Assembly (NCBI GenBank): GCA_005405945.1
Contig: BJHW01000002.1
Span: 186,001 to 250,000 of the forward strand
DNA from: Streptomyces violaceusniger
GTDB lineage: Bacteria; Actinomycetota; Actinomycetes; Streptomycetales; Streptomycetaceae
Reading direction: 5' to 3'
DNA length: 64,000 nt
In this document: positions 28,305 to 38,435 of the stretch, one piece after another
Layout of the letters: each line of letters begins with the position of its first letter
Numbering within the stretch: the first letter of the stretch is position 1
The notes under the pieces: generated by a model
Seen by the model: the letters and a program-made list of their open reading frames with translations, nothing else
Told to the model about the DNA's origin: nothing
The model's database searches: none
Position numbers and translations under genes: made by a program

Positions 28305-28431
28305 GATGAGCCGTCGATGAGCCGTCCGTGAGCCGTTTTGGGCCGTCCGTAGCCCGTCCATGAGCCGTCCATAAGCCGTTTTGGCCCGTCCGTGAGCCGT
28401 CCCAAGCCGTTTGTGGGCCGTCCGTGAGCCA
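28305..28431. repeat. Degenerate ~11-bp tandem repeat upstream of SDR
   Basis: About eleven imperfect copies of a GAGCCGTCCGT-like unit (variants cgatgagccgt, gagccgtttt, ccataagccgt) fill the gap between the SDR and alcohol dehydrogenase genes, just upstream of the SDR start at 28284. Function unknown. Confidence 0.75.
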
Positions 28432-28468
28432 TCCACCGGCCCGGGTCCTCGGGCCACCGCGCCTGTGA

Positions 28469-29509
28469 TCAGTCCGGTACGAGCACGGTCCGGCCGCTGG
28501 CCCCGCCCCGGCGAAGCCGGTCGATCGCCTCCGGAGCGGCGGACAGCGGAAAGCGTTCCGTCTCGACGCGGAGGGCTCCCGAACGTGCCAGCGCGACGAC
28601 CTCGGCCAATTCGTGGCGGGTGCCCCAGAAGGGCAGGGAGAGCCGGAAGCCGGCGGGGAGGACGCCCGGCTTGGACACCGTCAGGCTGCCGCCGCCGCTT
28701 CCGACGACGGCGAGTTCGCCACCGGGACGCAGGACGCCGACCGCGAGTTCCAGCGTCTGCGCGGTGCCGACGAAGTCGAGCACGGCGTCCGCCCCCACGT
28801 CACCGCTTCGCGCCCGCAGCACGCGGGCGGTGTCCGGTCGCATCAGGGTGCCGAAGTCCGCGCCGGAACGGTCCGCGAGGGCCAGGGCGTCCTCCCGGAC
28901 GTCGACCGCCAGCACACGGCTCGCGGTGGTGGCGCGGAGGATCTGGACGGCCAGGTGGCCGAGCCCGCCGACTCCGATGACGACGGCGGTGGTGCCCTCG
29001 CCGAGTGCGTGTCGCAGCCCGGCCACGGCGTGGTAGGAGGTCAGGCCCGCGTCGGAGAGCGGGGCGGCCTGGTCGGCGGGCAGGTCGGCGATCGGCACCA
29101 GCTGGCGGGCGGAGGCGACGAGCAGATACTCGGCCATTCCGCCGTCCCGGCCCAGTCCCGCCCCGTGCCAGGCGAGGGTGTCCCGCCGGTCGCAGTAGTT
29201 GTCGGAGCCCGCGGCGCACCGTGCGCAGGAGCCACAGCCCCACGGCCCGTAGACCACCACGCGTTCGCCGATCCCCACCCCGTCGGCGCCGGGCCCGAGG
29301 GCGGTGACCCGTCCCGCGACCTCATGGCCGAGGGTGAACGGGAGCCGGTAGGGGAGCGCCCCCGGAGCACCGTCGATCACATGCAGATCGGAACGGCACA
29401 GCCCGGCGGCCTCGACCTCCACCAGCACCTCGGCGCCGTGCGGGACGGGCCGCTCGACCTCGGCCGGTGCCGGTGCCTCGCCCCAGGCCGTCAGCCGCAG
29501 TGCCTTCAT
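28469..29509 (-). CDS. Zinc-dependent medium-chain alcohol dehydrogenase
   Basis: A 346-residue MDR-family NAD(P)-dependent alcohol dehydrogenase. The catalytic zinc ligands are in GLCRSDLH (Cys) and TLGHEVAGRV (His/Glu). The structural zinc lobe is CGSCARCAAGSDNYC, and the Rossmann loop is VIGVGGLGHLAVQI. I start at ATG 29509 (MKALRLTAWGEAP), which matches the family; in-frame starts 2 and 13 codons upstream exist. It diverges from the SDR at 29605. It probably oxidises an alcohol intermediate or releases an aldehyde for the acid pathway. Confidence 0.9.
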   Translation of the reverse strand: MKALRLTAWGEAPAPAEVERPVPHGAEVLVEVEAAGLCRSDLHVIDGAPGALPYRLPFTLGHEVAGRVTALGPGADGVGIGERVVVYGPWGCGSCARCAAGSDNYCDRRDTLAWHGAGLGRDGGMAEYLLVASARQLVPIADLPADQAAPLSDAGLTSYHAVAGLRHALGEGTTAVVIGVGGLGHLAVQILRATTASRVLAVDVREDALALADRSGADFGTLMRPDTARVLRARSGDVGADAVLDFVGTAQTLELAVGVLRPGGELAVVGSGGGSLTVSKPGVLPAGFRLSLPFWGTRHELAEVVALARSGALRVETERFPLSAAPEAIDRLRRGGASGRTVLVPD

Positions 29510-29604
29510 CTTCACCGTCCCGGGTCTTGTCAGCGCCGCGGAGGCCACGGTAACAGAGGTGAAGTCGGTTCAATAGGTGGTCTGGGCAAGTGAAGGGATC
29601 CGGT

Positions 29605-30407
29605 ATGGCGCACGAAGATGTCCGCGCGGGGAGGTTCGCCGACCGGGTCGCGATGGTCACGGGAGCCGCCTCCGGCATGGGTGCGGCGGTCGCCCGGCAG
29701 CTGGCCACGGAAGGGGCGCGGGCCGTCGTCCTGGCCGACGTGAACGGCGACGGCGCCGCGGCGGTCGCCGAGGAGCTGCCCGCCGCCAGGGCGGTCGCAC
29801 TCGACGTGGCGGACGCGGCGGGCGTGGACGGCGCCTTCCGGGACGTACTGCGCCGGCACGGGCGGCTCGACGTCCTGGTGCACGCGGCGGGGGTCGACGA
29901 CCCGGAGGCGAAGCGGCGCATCGCGGAAGCGACGGTCGAGGGGCGGCCGGTCGAGCTGACCGACACTCTCGACGACGCCTCCTGGCGGCGGGTCATGGGC
30001 GTGAACCTGGACGGGACCTTCCATGTGCTGCGCGCCGCGGTGCGGGCCATGCGGCCGGCCGGGGCCGGGGCGATCGCGGTGATCGGGTCGTCGTCGGCCT
30101 TCGACGCCCCCGTCGGCTATCCCCATTACGCGGCCTCCAAGGCGGGTGTGCACGCGCTGGCCCAGGCCGTGGCCAAGGAGGTCATCGCCTCCGGGATCCG
30201 GGTGAACGTGGTGGCGCCGGGGCCCACGGAGACGGGGATGGCGGCCCGTACCCCCGAGGCCCTGCGGGCGGGCTTCCGCGATCCGCGGGTGCGCCCGTAC
30301 GCGACCCCGAGGAGATATCCGAGATCGCCCTCTTTCTCGTGAGCGATGCCGCGGCGAACCTGGTCGGCGCGGTGCTGCTCGCCAACGGAGGCCGGTTCAC
30401 CGCCTGA
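29605..30407 (+). CDS. SDR-family oxidoreductase, frame broken near 30302
   Basis: About 267 residues once joined. It has VTGAASGMGAAVARQ, VVLADVNGDG, a slightly altered HAAGVDD in place of NNAG, IAVIGSSSAFDAP with Ser, and YPHYAASKAGVHAL. The frame slips by -1 at gcgaccccgag (30301-30310), after which PEEISEIALFLVSDAAANLV plus GAVLLANGGRF completes the usual C-terminus. One missing base restores the gene, so it is probably intact in the organism. GAAGGGA precedes the ATG. It is divergent from the alcohol dehydrogenase. Confidence 0.83.
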
Positions 30408-30473
30408 GCGGGTGTCCGGAGCCGCCGCGGTCCGGGTCTTGCCCACCCGGAGTTTCGCTGCCTACGGTCTTGA

Positions 30474-30485
30474 ATTGAGTTCAGT
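30474..30485. promoter_or_regulatory. Probable TetR operator B
   Basis: ATTGAGTTCAGT matches the consensus ACTGA-NN-TCAGT at 11 of 12 positions relative to site A. It is 43 bp upstream of the acyl-CoA dehydrogenase start. Confidence 0.6.
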
Positions 30486-30528
30486 TCTTTCATTCTTCGC
30501 CCGTCGTAACGAGCACGATGGAGATCCC

Positions 30529-31674
30529 ATGCACCGTCGCCGCCCCGAGATCGACCCCCAGCTGCTGTCCGAAACGGACGAACAGCGACAACTGCGCACC
30601 GTCCTGCGCGACCTCTACGCCGAGGCGAGTGGCGTCGAGGACGTATGCGAACACCTGGCCACCCCACGCGGGTACGACGAGGCGCTCTGGGCGCGGCTCG
30701 CGGGCGAGATCGGGGTCCATGGGCTGGCCGTCCCGGAGGAGTACGGCGGGTCGGGCTTCACCTTCGCCGAACTGGCCGTGGCCCTGGAGGAAGCCGGGCG
30801 CGCCCTGTACTGCGCGCCGCTGCTGCCCACCGTGGTCCTGGCCGCCCACGCCCTGCTGCTCAGCGGTGACCGTACGGCATGCGAGCGCTATCTGCCCCGG
30901 ATCGCCGACGGCACGCTCACCGCCACCGTGGCCGGGTTCGAAGCCGACGAGCCCGGTGTCGCCGCGGAACGAGGGGGTGGCGGCTGGGTGCTGCGCGGGC
31001 GGGCGGACTTCGTCCTCGACGGGGCCGGGGCGGATCTGATCCTGGTGCGGGCCGGAACGCCCGCCGGACCTCGGATCTTCGCCTGTGAGCCCGCCCCCGA
31101 CACCTGCCGGCGGACTCCGCGCCGCGTCCTGGACGAGACGCGGCGCCAGGCGCTGGTGGAGTTCCGGGGCGCCCCGGCCACCGCCGTGGGGACGGCGGAG
31201 GGGACCGAGGGCACGGTTTCGGCGACGTTGGACACCGGACGGGCCGCGCTGGCGGCCGAGCAGGTCGGCGGCAGCGGCCACGCGCTGGACGCCACGGTCG
31301 GGTTCGTGGCGCAGCGCCACCAGTTCGGCCGCCCCATCGGGTCCTTCCAGGCCGTCAAGCACCGGCTGGCCGATGTGCTGGTGGCGCTGGAGGCGGCGCG
31401 CTCGGCGTCCGCGTACGCGACCGCCTGTGCCGCCGTCGGCTCGCCGCAATCGCCGGTGGCCGCCTGTGCCGCCGCCGTGGTCTGCTCCGAGACCTTCCGC
31501 CTGGCGACGGCCGAGTATGTCCAGTTGCACGGCGGTATCGGCTTCACCTGGGAGCACCCGGCCCATCTGTACGTACGCCGGGCGCGCGGTGCGGAGGTGC
31601 TGTTCGGCACGGCGGACCGGCACCGGGCCCGGCTCGCCGAACTCGTCGGCCTCGCCACCCACGGCGCCGGCTGA
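30529..31674 (+). CDS. Acyl-CoA dehydrogenase (FadE-like, small-subunit type)
   Basis: A 381-residue acyl-CoA dehydrogenase. The N-terminal helical domain carries LAVPEEYGGSGFTFAELAVA; the middle beta-domain is weakly conserved and lacks the usual MTEP motif. The C-terminal domain has QRHQFGRPIGSFQAVKHRLA and YVQLHGGIGFTWEHPAHLYV plus RRARG. Such divergent members often form heteromers with a second subunit in steroid or branched-acid degradation (ChsE-like). The ATG at 30529 was chosen over an out-of-frame ATG at 30518. A TetR operator precedes it. Confidence 0.88.
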   Translation: MHRRRPEIDPQLLSETDEQRQLRTVLRDLYAEASGVEDVCEHLATPRGYDEALWARLAGEIGVHGLAVPEEYGGSGFTFAELAVALEEAGRALYCAPLLPTVVLAAHALLLSGDRTACERYLPRIADGTLTATVAGFEADEPGVAAERGGGGWVLRGRADFVLDGAGADLILVRAGTPAGPRIFACEPAPDTCRRTPRRVLDETRRQALVEFRGAPATAVGTAEGTEGTVSATLDTGRAALAAEQVGGSGHALDATVGFVAQRHQFGRPIGSFQAVKHRLADVLVALEAARSASAYATACAAVGSPQSPVAACAAAVVCSETFRLATAEYVQLHGGIGFTWEHPAHLYVRRARGAEVLFGTADRHRARLAELVGLATHGAG

Positions 31675-31785
31675 ACGGGGCCCGGCCGACTCGCTCAGGT
31701 CGCGGGTGCGGCTGAGGGGCCTGAATCGGATTCGATTGGCTAGATCAGGGGGTTGACAGGCAGGTACTCGAACTTCCAAAGTTGT

Positions 31786-31797
31786 AGTGAATTCAGT
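31786..31797. promoter_or_regulatory. Probable TetR operator C (long CoA-catabolic operon)
   Basis: AGTGAATTCAGT (10 of 12 to site A), followed by an extra half-site TTCAGT at 31798-31803. It ends 22 nt before the enoyl-CoA hydratase start, the first gene of a string running to 40047 with mostly overlapping or closely spaced genes. Confidence 0.55.
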
Positions 31798-31818
31798 TCA
31801 GTTTCGAAGGGGCGAGGG

Positions 31819-32607
31819 ATGGCAGTGGAAGACGAGATCCAGTTCGAGCGCGACGGTCACGTCGCCCGGGTGTGGCTCAACCGTCCGTGGAAGAAGAACT
31901 GCGTCACCGTGCCGATCCTGGACCGGCTCGACGAGATCATCACCGAGGTGGACGAGGACCCCGACCTGCGGGTCCTGGTGGTGCGCGGCCGTGGCGGCAC
32001 CTTCTGCTCGGGCTTCGACCTCGACAGCCTGAAGGCCGACTACGTGGGCAAGTCCAACGCGATCGACGTCGCGGTGAAGTCCGCGAAGGTGTGCGACCGG
32101 CTGTACTCGATGAAGACCCCCTCGGTCGCGGTCCTGGAGGGCCACGTCACCGCCGGTGGCTTCGAGATCATGATCTCCTGCGACTTCGCCATCTCCGCCG
32201 ACGACGCGAAGATCGGCGACTTCCACATCCGCCGTGCGCTGTTCGGCGGGGCCGGTCCGATCTACCGGGTGCCGCGCATGATCGGCATCCGCAAGACCAA
32301 GGAGCTGATGCTCACCGGCAAGCTCCTCTCCGGCGTCGAGGCCGCCGAGTTCGGGCTGATCAACAAGTCGGCCCCAGCGGACGAACTGGACGCCACGGTC
32401 GAGGAGTTCATCGGACACCTCACCGACAAGAGCCCCTTCACCATGTGGCTCACGAAGATGACGATCGACCGCAGCCTGGACGCCGACACCCAGTCGCTGA
32501 TGGTGATGGAGCACCTCGCGGTGGGCGTCGCGCTCAACTCCGAGGACGCGAACGAGGGCGTGTCGGCCTTCCTGGAGAAGCGCGAACCCAAGTGGCAGGG
32601 GCGCTGA
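31819..32607 (+). CDS. Enoyl-CoA hydratase/isomerase family protein
   Basis: A 262-residue crotonase-fold protein. Oxyanion-hole segments are RGRGGTFCSGFDLDSLKADY and EGHVTAGGFEIMISCDFAIS, and KIGDFHIRRALFGGAGPIYR forms the active-site wall. Hydration or isomerisation of an enoyl-CoA is the expected role. ATG 31819 follows GGGGCGAGGG. It is first gene of the long operon under TetR site C. Confidence 0.9.
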   Translation: MAVEDEIQFERDGHVARVWLNRPWKKNCVTVPILDRLDEIITEVDEDPDLRVLVVRGRGGTFCSGFDLDSLKADYVGKSNAIDVAVKSAKVCDRLYSMKTPSVAVLEGHVTAGGFEIMISCDFAISADDAKIGDFHIRRALFGGAGPIYRVPRMIGIRKTKELMLTGKLLSGVEAAEFGLINKSAPADELDATVEEFIGHLTDKSPFTMWLTKMTIDRSLDADTQSLMVMEHLAVGVALNSEDANEGVSAFLEKREPKWQGR

Positions 32608-32612
32608 TCCGG

Positions 32613-33004
32613 ATGCCCACCGATCCGCGGAGCCGGGCCGCCGCCGGGCTCCAGGGCGCGCGCTGCGCCGGCTGCCCGGTGACGGTCTACCCCGCGGACG
32701 ACGCCTGCCCGCGCTGTGGAGGGCCGACCGCTCCGGTGGCCCTCCCGGGCACGGGGGCGCTGTGGACCTGGACGGTGCAGCGGTACGCCCCAAGTCACCG
32801 CCCTACCAGCCCCCGCCCGGAGGCTTCGTGCCGTTCGCCGTCGGCTACGTCGAGCTGGCGGAGGACGTACGCGTGGCCGCCGTCCTCGACCTCGGCGAAC
32901 TCGACAGCCTCGACGACATCCGCATCGGCATGCCCCTCTCCGTGGCCGCGGGCCCCGGAGTGCCCCGGGCCAGGCCCATCACCCCCGCTGAGGAGCGCTC
33001 ATGA
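32613..33004 (+). CDS. DUF35 OB-fold/zinc-ribbon acyl-CoA-binding protein, frame broken near 32789
   Basis: About 130 residues once joined. The N-terminal rubredoxin-like zinc ribbon has two CxxC motifs (RCAGCPVTVYP, ACPRCGG), followed by an OB-fold (GALWTWTVQRYAP, PPYQPPPGGFVPFAVGYVEL, DIRIGMPL). The frame slips -1 in a CCCC run (32788-32791). DUF35 proteins act as partners of thiolase-like enzymes; the ChsH2/Ltp2 type forms a retro-aldolase in steroid side-chain degradation. It overlaps the thiolase-like gene by 4 nt, consistent with a complex. Confidence 0.82.
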
Positions 33005-34152
33005 GCGGCGCCGAGGTCCTGATCTGCGGCGCGGGGCGCACCCCGTTCGGCCGGTGGTCGGAGGCCACCGGCCGACAGCTGGCCGTCGCCGCCGTGAACG
33101 CGGCGCTGGCGGACGCCGGGATCGCGTGGTCGCGGGTGGGGGCCGCGTTCGGCGGCAGCGACAGCGCGGGCCTCGCGGACACCCTGGTGGCCCAACTCGG
33201 CCTCACCGGACTGCCGTTCGTCAATGTCAAGAACGGCTGCGCCACCGGTGGCAGCGCGCTGGTCTCCGCAGTGAACGCCATCCGCTCCGGCATGGCGGAC
33301 GTCGTCCTCGCCGTCGGCTTCGACAAACACCCGCGCGGCGCCTTCGACCCGAGGCCCGAGGACTGGGGCCTGGGATCGGAGTACGGCAGCGACGGGCTCA
33401 TGGTGACCACGCAGTTCTTCGGCATGAAGATCCAGCGCTATATGCACGACCACGGCATCACCCCGCGGACCCTCGCCCTGGTGGCCGAGAAGGCGTACCG
33501 CAACGGCGCTCTGACCCCCGAGGCATGGCGGCGAAAGCCGCTGTCCGCCCAGGAGGTCCTGGACTCCGGCATGGTCAGCGATCCGCTGACCCGCTATATG
33601 TTCTGCTCCCCGGGAGCGGGCGCGGCGGCGCTGGTCCTCTGCTCGCCCGAGGCCGCCCGCGCGCTGGACGGCCCGCCGGTCACCCTGCGCTCGGCGGTCG
33701 TACGCACCCGGCGCTTCGGATCGTTCGAGGTGTTCAGCCCGTGGATCCCCGGTGGCGAACTGACCAGTGTCAGCCGTGACGCCTCGGCCGCCGCCTTCGA
33801 GGAGGCGGGACTCGGCCCCGGTGACGTCGACGTCTGCCAGCTGCAGGACACCGAGAGCGGCGCCGAGGTGATGCACATGGCCGAGTGCGGGTTCTGCGAG
33901 GACGGCGAGCAGGAGCGGCTCGTCGCCTCCGGTGCCACCGGGATCGGCGGGACCCTGCCGGTCAACACCGACGGCGGCTGCATCGCCAACGGCGAACCCA
34001 TCGGCGCCTCGGGTCTGCGCCAGGTGTACGAGGTCGTCCAGCAGTTGCGCGGACGGGCCGGCGAACACCAGGTCCCGGGCCGTCCCAGGGTCGGCTTCAC
34101 GCATGTGTACGGCGCCCCCGGCGTGAGCGCCTGCACGGTCCTGTCCCGTTGA
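33001..34152 (+). CDS. Thiolase-fold protein (SCP2/Ltp2-like acetyl-CoA acetyltransferase or aldolase)
   Basis: A 383-residue thiolase-superfamily protein of the lipid-transfer (SCP-x) branch. It shows RTPFGRWSEATGRQLAVAA, the nucleophilic Cys region VNVKNGCATGGSA, FCSPGAGAAALVLC and NTDGGCIANGEPIGASGLRQ. The last differs from GHPxGATG of true thiolases: His is replaced by Glu, as in non-classical members. With the upstream DUF35 protein it may be a retro-aldolase, not a thiolase. ATG 33001 overlaps the DUF35 stop (ATGA). Confidence 0.87.
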   Translation: MSGAEVLICGAGRTPFGRWSEATGRQLAVAAVNAALADAGIAWSRVGAAFGGSDSAGLADTLVAQLGLTGLPFVNVKNGCATGGSALVSAVNAIRSGMADVVLAVGFDKHPRGAFDPRPEDWGLGSEYGSDGLMVTTQFFGMKIQRYMHDHGITPRTLALVAEKAYRNGALTPEAWRRKPLSAQEVLDSGMVSDPLTRYMFCSPGAGAAALVLCSPEAARALDGPPVTLRSAVVRTRRFGSFEVFSPWIPGGELTSVSRDASAAAFEEAGLGPGDVDVCQLQDTESGAEVMHMAECGFCEDGEQERLVASGATGIGGTLPVNTDGGCIANGEPIGASGLRQVYEVVQQLRGRAGEHQVPGRPRVGFTHVYGAPGVSACTVLSR

Positions 34153-34196
34153 AACGTCCCGTTGAAACGTCCCGTTGCAACGTCTCGTTGCAACGT
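34145..34196. repeat. Four-copy 13-bp tandem repeat at thiolase 3' end
   Basis: Units CCCGTTGAAACGT (twice), CCCGTTGCAACGT and CTCGTTGCAACGT. The last two contain the perfect palindrome CGTTGCAACG. The thiolase stop codon lies in the first unit and the next gene's AGGAGG follows the array. Confidence 0.9.
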
Positions 34197-34221
34197 CCGC
34201 TGAAAGGAGGTGGCAGGGAAG

Positions 34222-35423
34222 ATGAGCGGCATTCCGGAACCCGAGGAGTTCCGCGCCCGGGCCCGGCGGTGGCTCGCCGGCGTCGCCCGGCCCCGCGCCG
34301 CCGACGGGGAGTGGGGCAGCGGCTCCGACTCCGTCGCCGTGTTCGACAACTGGACCGAGGAGCAGGAGCGCGAGCACACCGCCCGCGTCCAGGAGTGGGA
34401 ACGCACCCGCTACGACCAGGGCTGGTCCGCGTTCAACTGGCCCCAGGAGTACGGAGGGCGGGGGCTGCCCGCGTACTACGAGCAGCTCTACCGCGCCGAA
34501 GAGGCGGCCTTCGACGTACCCCACCGCCCCGAGATCTTCCCCGTGACACAGGCGCTCGTCGCCCCCGCGATCGGCCTGTGGGGCACCGAGGAGCAGAAGC
34601 GGCGCTGGCTCGTGCCCCTGCTGCGCACCGACGAGCTGGCCTGCCAGCTGTTCTCGGAGACCGAGGCGGGCTCCGACCTCGCCGCGGTGCGCACCAAGGC
34701 CGTGCGTGACGGCGACGGGTGGGTGCTCACCGGGCACAAGGTGTGGACCTCCGGCGCCCGCGTCGCCACCTGGGGCGTGGCGGTGTGCCGCACCGATCCC
34801 GACGTCCGCAAACACGCCGGAATCACCGTCTTCCTGGTGCGCATGGACGCGCCGGGCGTCACCGTACGGCCCATCCGGCAGATGACCGGTGGCACCAGCT
34901 TCAACGAGGTCTACCTCGACGGTGTGCGGGTGCCCGACACCGACCGGCTCGGGCCGGTCGGCGAGGGCTGGCGGGTCACCCTCAGCGTGCTGGCCGCCGA
35001 GCGGCTCGACTCCGGCGGCCTCGGCCTGGACAACGCCGACCGGGCGCTGGACCTGGCCGGGCACCTGTCGCGCCCCCTCACCGGCGCCGAGCGGCAGCGC
35101 GCCGCCGACCTCCACATCCGCACCCTCGTCCAGCGGCTGATGGGACTGCGGGTGACCGCCGCCCTCGTCGCGGGGCGCGAGCCCGGCGCGGAGGCGTCGG
35201 TCGGCAAGCTGTACGCCACCGAGACCATGCGGCGCACCGGCGACCTGGTGTCCGAGCTGCTGGGGCCGAGCCTGGTGGCGGACACGGGGAGTGGGGCACC
35301 TACGCCTGGACGGAGCACCTGCTGGGCGCCCCCGGCTACAGCATCGCGGGCGGCACCGACGAGATCCAGCGCACCATCCTCGCCGAACGCGTCCTCGGCC
35401 TGCCCAAGGAGCCCGTCCGATGA
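34222..35423 (+). CDS. Acyl-CoA dehydrogenase, frame broken near 35288
   Basis: About 400 residues once joined. N-terminal FNWPQEYGGRGLPAYYEQLY, the FAD motif QLFSETEAGSDLAAVRTKAV, VLTGHKVWTSGARVATWGV and the beta-domain GGTSFNEVYLDGVRVPDTDR are typical of the FadE17/ChsE large-subunit type. A GGGG run at 35286-35289 has lost a base; the following frame gives EWGTYAWTEHLLGAPGYSIA plus GGTDEIQRTILAERVLGLP with the conserved GTDEIQ. ATG 34222 follows AGGAGG at 34206 and is preferred over GTG 34210. It overlaps the next gene by 4 nt. Confidence 0.87.
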
Positions 35424-36393
35424 GCATGGCCACCGAGGTGCCGGAGCTGGCCGCCCGGGTCCGCGACCGGCTCGCCCGCCACCACCCGGGCGCGGCCATC
35501 GGCGAGTTGGAGGTGCTGCCGGGCGGCCACTCCGGGCTGACGTACGAGGTCGCGGCGGGGGACACCCGGTACGTCGTCAAGGCCGTGCCACCGGGGCAGC
35601 GGCCCGTCGGGCGCAACGATGTGCTGCGCCAGGCACGGGTGCTGGGCGCGCTGGCCGGGTCCGCGGTGCCGGTACCGGGCGTGGTGGCCGTCGACGAGAT
35701 GCAACCCGCGTGGTTCGCCATGGACTTCGCGGACGGTGAGGCCGTCGAGCCGGTACTGGACGACCACGAGGTGCCCGCCGCGACCGCCCGCGCCCGGATG
35801 CTGGAGATCGCGTCCGTACTACGACGCCTGCACCGCACCGATGTGCACACGCCCGGGCTCGACGCGCCCGCACCGCTCGACCCCTCCGGCGAACTGGCGC
35901 GATGGAGCCGCACCCTGCGTGCCGTTCCCCGCGAACTGCGGCCAGACGGGGAGGAGTTGCTGGTACGTCTCGCCGATGGCGTACCACGCGGCCTCCCTCC
36001 GGTGCTGCTGCACGGGGACTTCCGGCTCGGCAATGTGCTGTGCGCGGGCGAGCGGGCGGTGGCCGTCGTGGACTGGGAGATCTGGAGCGTCGGCGATCCC
36101 CGCATCGACCTGGGCTGGTTCCTGCTCTTCGCCGACCACCGCAACTTCCCCGGCTGGGCCACGCGGTGCCCGGTCTGCCCGGCGAGGCGGAACTGCTGGA
36201 CACCTACGGCGACGGCGGGCCCGCGCTGCCCGCGATGGACTGGTTCCGGGCGCTCGGCCGCATGAAGATGGCCGCGATCATGGGCCACAACCTGCGCCGC
36301 CACCGCGAGGGCAAACACCACGACCCGGACCAGGAACGCCTGCCGCCCACCATCGCCGCGATGATCCGCACCGCCCGCGACATCCTCGGCTGA
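35420..36393 (+). CDS. Aminoglycoside phosphotransferase-like kinase (ACAD10/LvaA type), frame broken near 36155
   Basis: About 324 residues once joined. It has the APH fold: VLPGGHSGLTYEVAA nucleotide loop, RYVVKAVPPG lysine, the catalytic loop VLLHGDFRLGNVL (HGDxxxxN) and VVDWEIWSVGDPRIDLGWFL (metal-binding Asp). The frame slips -1 at cggctgggcc (36151-36160) and then continues through GHAVPGLPGEAELLDTYGDG to the stop at 36391-36393. A kinase of this family fused or adjacent to an ACAD is the hallmark of ACAD10/11 and of LvaA/LvaC in levulinate catabolism, where 4-hydroxyacyl-CoA is phosphorylated. Antibiotic resistance is unlikely here. Confidence 0.83.
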
Positions 36394-36430
36394 CCCGGCA
36401 GCGGTACGCCCCCACCGAACAGGAGCACTC

Positions 36431-37658
<1,228 letters not shown>

Positions 37659-37662
<4 letters not shown>

Positions 37663-38435
37663 GCGCCAACGGCCTCGACGGCAAGGTGGCCGTCATCACG
37701 GGCGGATCCCGTGGCATCGGCCTCGGCATCGCCACCGCCTACCGGACGGCCGGCGCGCATGTGGTGATCGCGGCCCGCAAACCGGCCGGACTCGCCGAGG
37801 CCCGCGAGGAGTTGCTGCGCGTCAAGGGCGACGGCGACGTGCACACGGTGGTGGCGAACGCCGGCGAACCGGAGCAGGCGCAAGGCTGTGTCGAGGAGAC
37901 CATGGCGCGCTTCGGCCGCCTGGACGTCCTCGTCAACAACGCGGCGACCAACCCGTACCACGGCGACCTGCTCGACCTGGACCTGCCGCGCGCGGAGAAG
38001 ACCGTCCGCGTGAACCAGTACGGCATGGTCGCCTGGACCCGCTACGCCTGGGAGGCGTGGATGGCCGAGCACGGGGGAGCGGTGGTCAACATCGCCTCCG
38101 TCGGCGGGCTCGTCGTCGATCCGCACATCGGCTACTACAACGCCACCAAGGCCGCCATGCTGCACATGACCCGTCAGCTCGCCTATGAACTCGGGCCGCG
38201 CGCCCGCGTCAACGCCATCGCCCCCGGGCTGATCAAGACGGAGCTGGCACGGGCGGTGTGGGAGGTCCGTGAGCCGATCCTCACCGCCAAGCTGCCACTG
38301 CGCCGCCTCGGGACGGTCGAGGACGTGGCACACGCGGCACTGTTCCTGGCCACCGACGCCTCCTCCTGGATGACCGGCCAGACCCTGGTCCTCGACGGCG
38401 GCGCGACCGCCCTGCCGATCGGGGTGGAGGCATGA
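37659..38435 (+). CDS. SDR-family oxidoreductase
   Basis: A 258-residue classical SDR: VITGGSRGIGLGIATAY, VVIAARKPAG (Arg suggests NADP tolerance), NNAATNPYHGDL, VVNIASVGGLV with Ser, and GYYNATKAAMLHM with Tyr/Lys. The C-terminus is WMTGQTLVLDGGAT. GTG 37659 overlaps the ACAD stop by 4 nt, so it belongs to the kinase-ACAD unit. It may oxidise the 3-hydroxyacyl-CoA produced there, or make the 4-hydroxy group from a 4-oxo acid. Confidence 0.9.

Noticed and set aside
35420..36393. Aminoglycoside resistance gene
   Set aside because: The APH-like protein lies in an operon between two acyl-CoA dehydrogenases and overlaps one of them, which fits the ACAD10/LvaA catabolic kinase role better.
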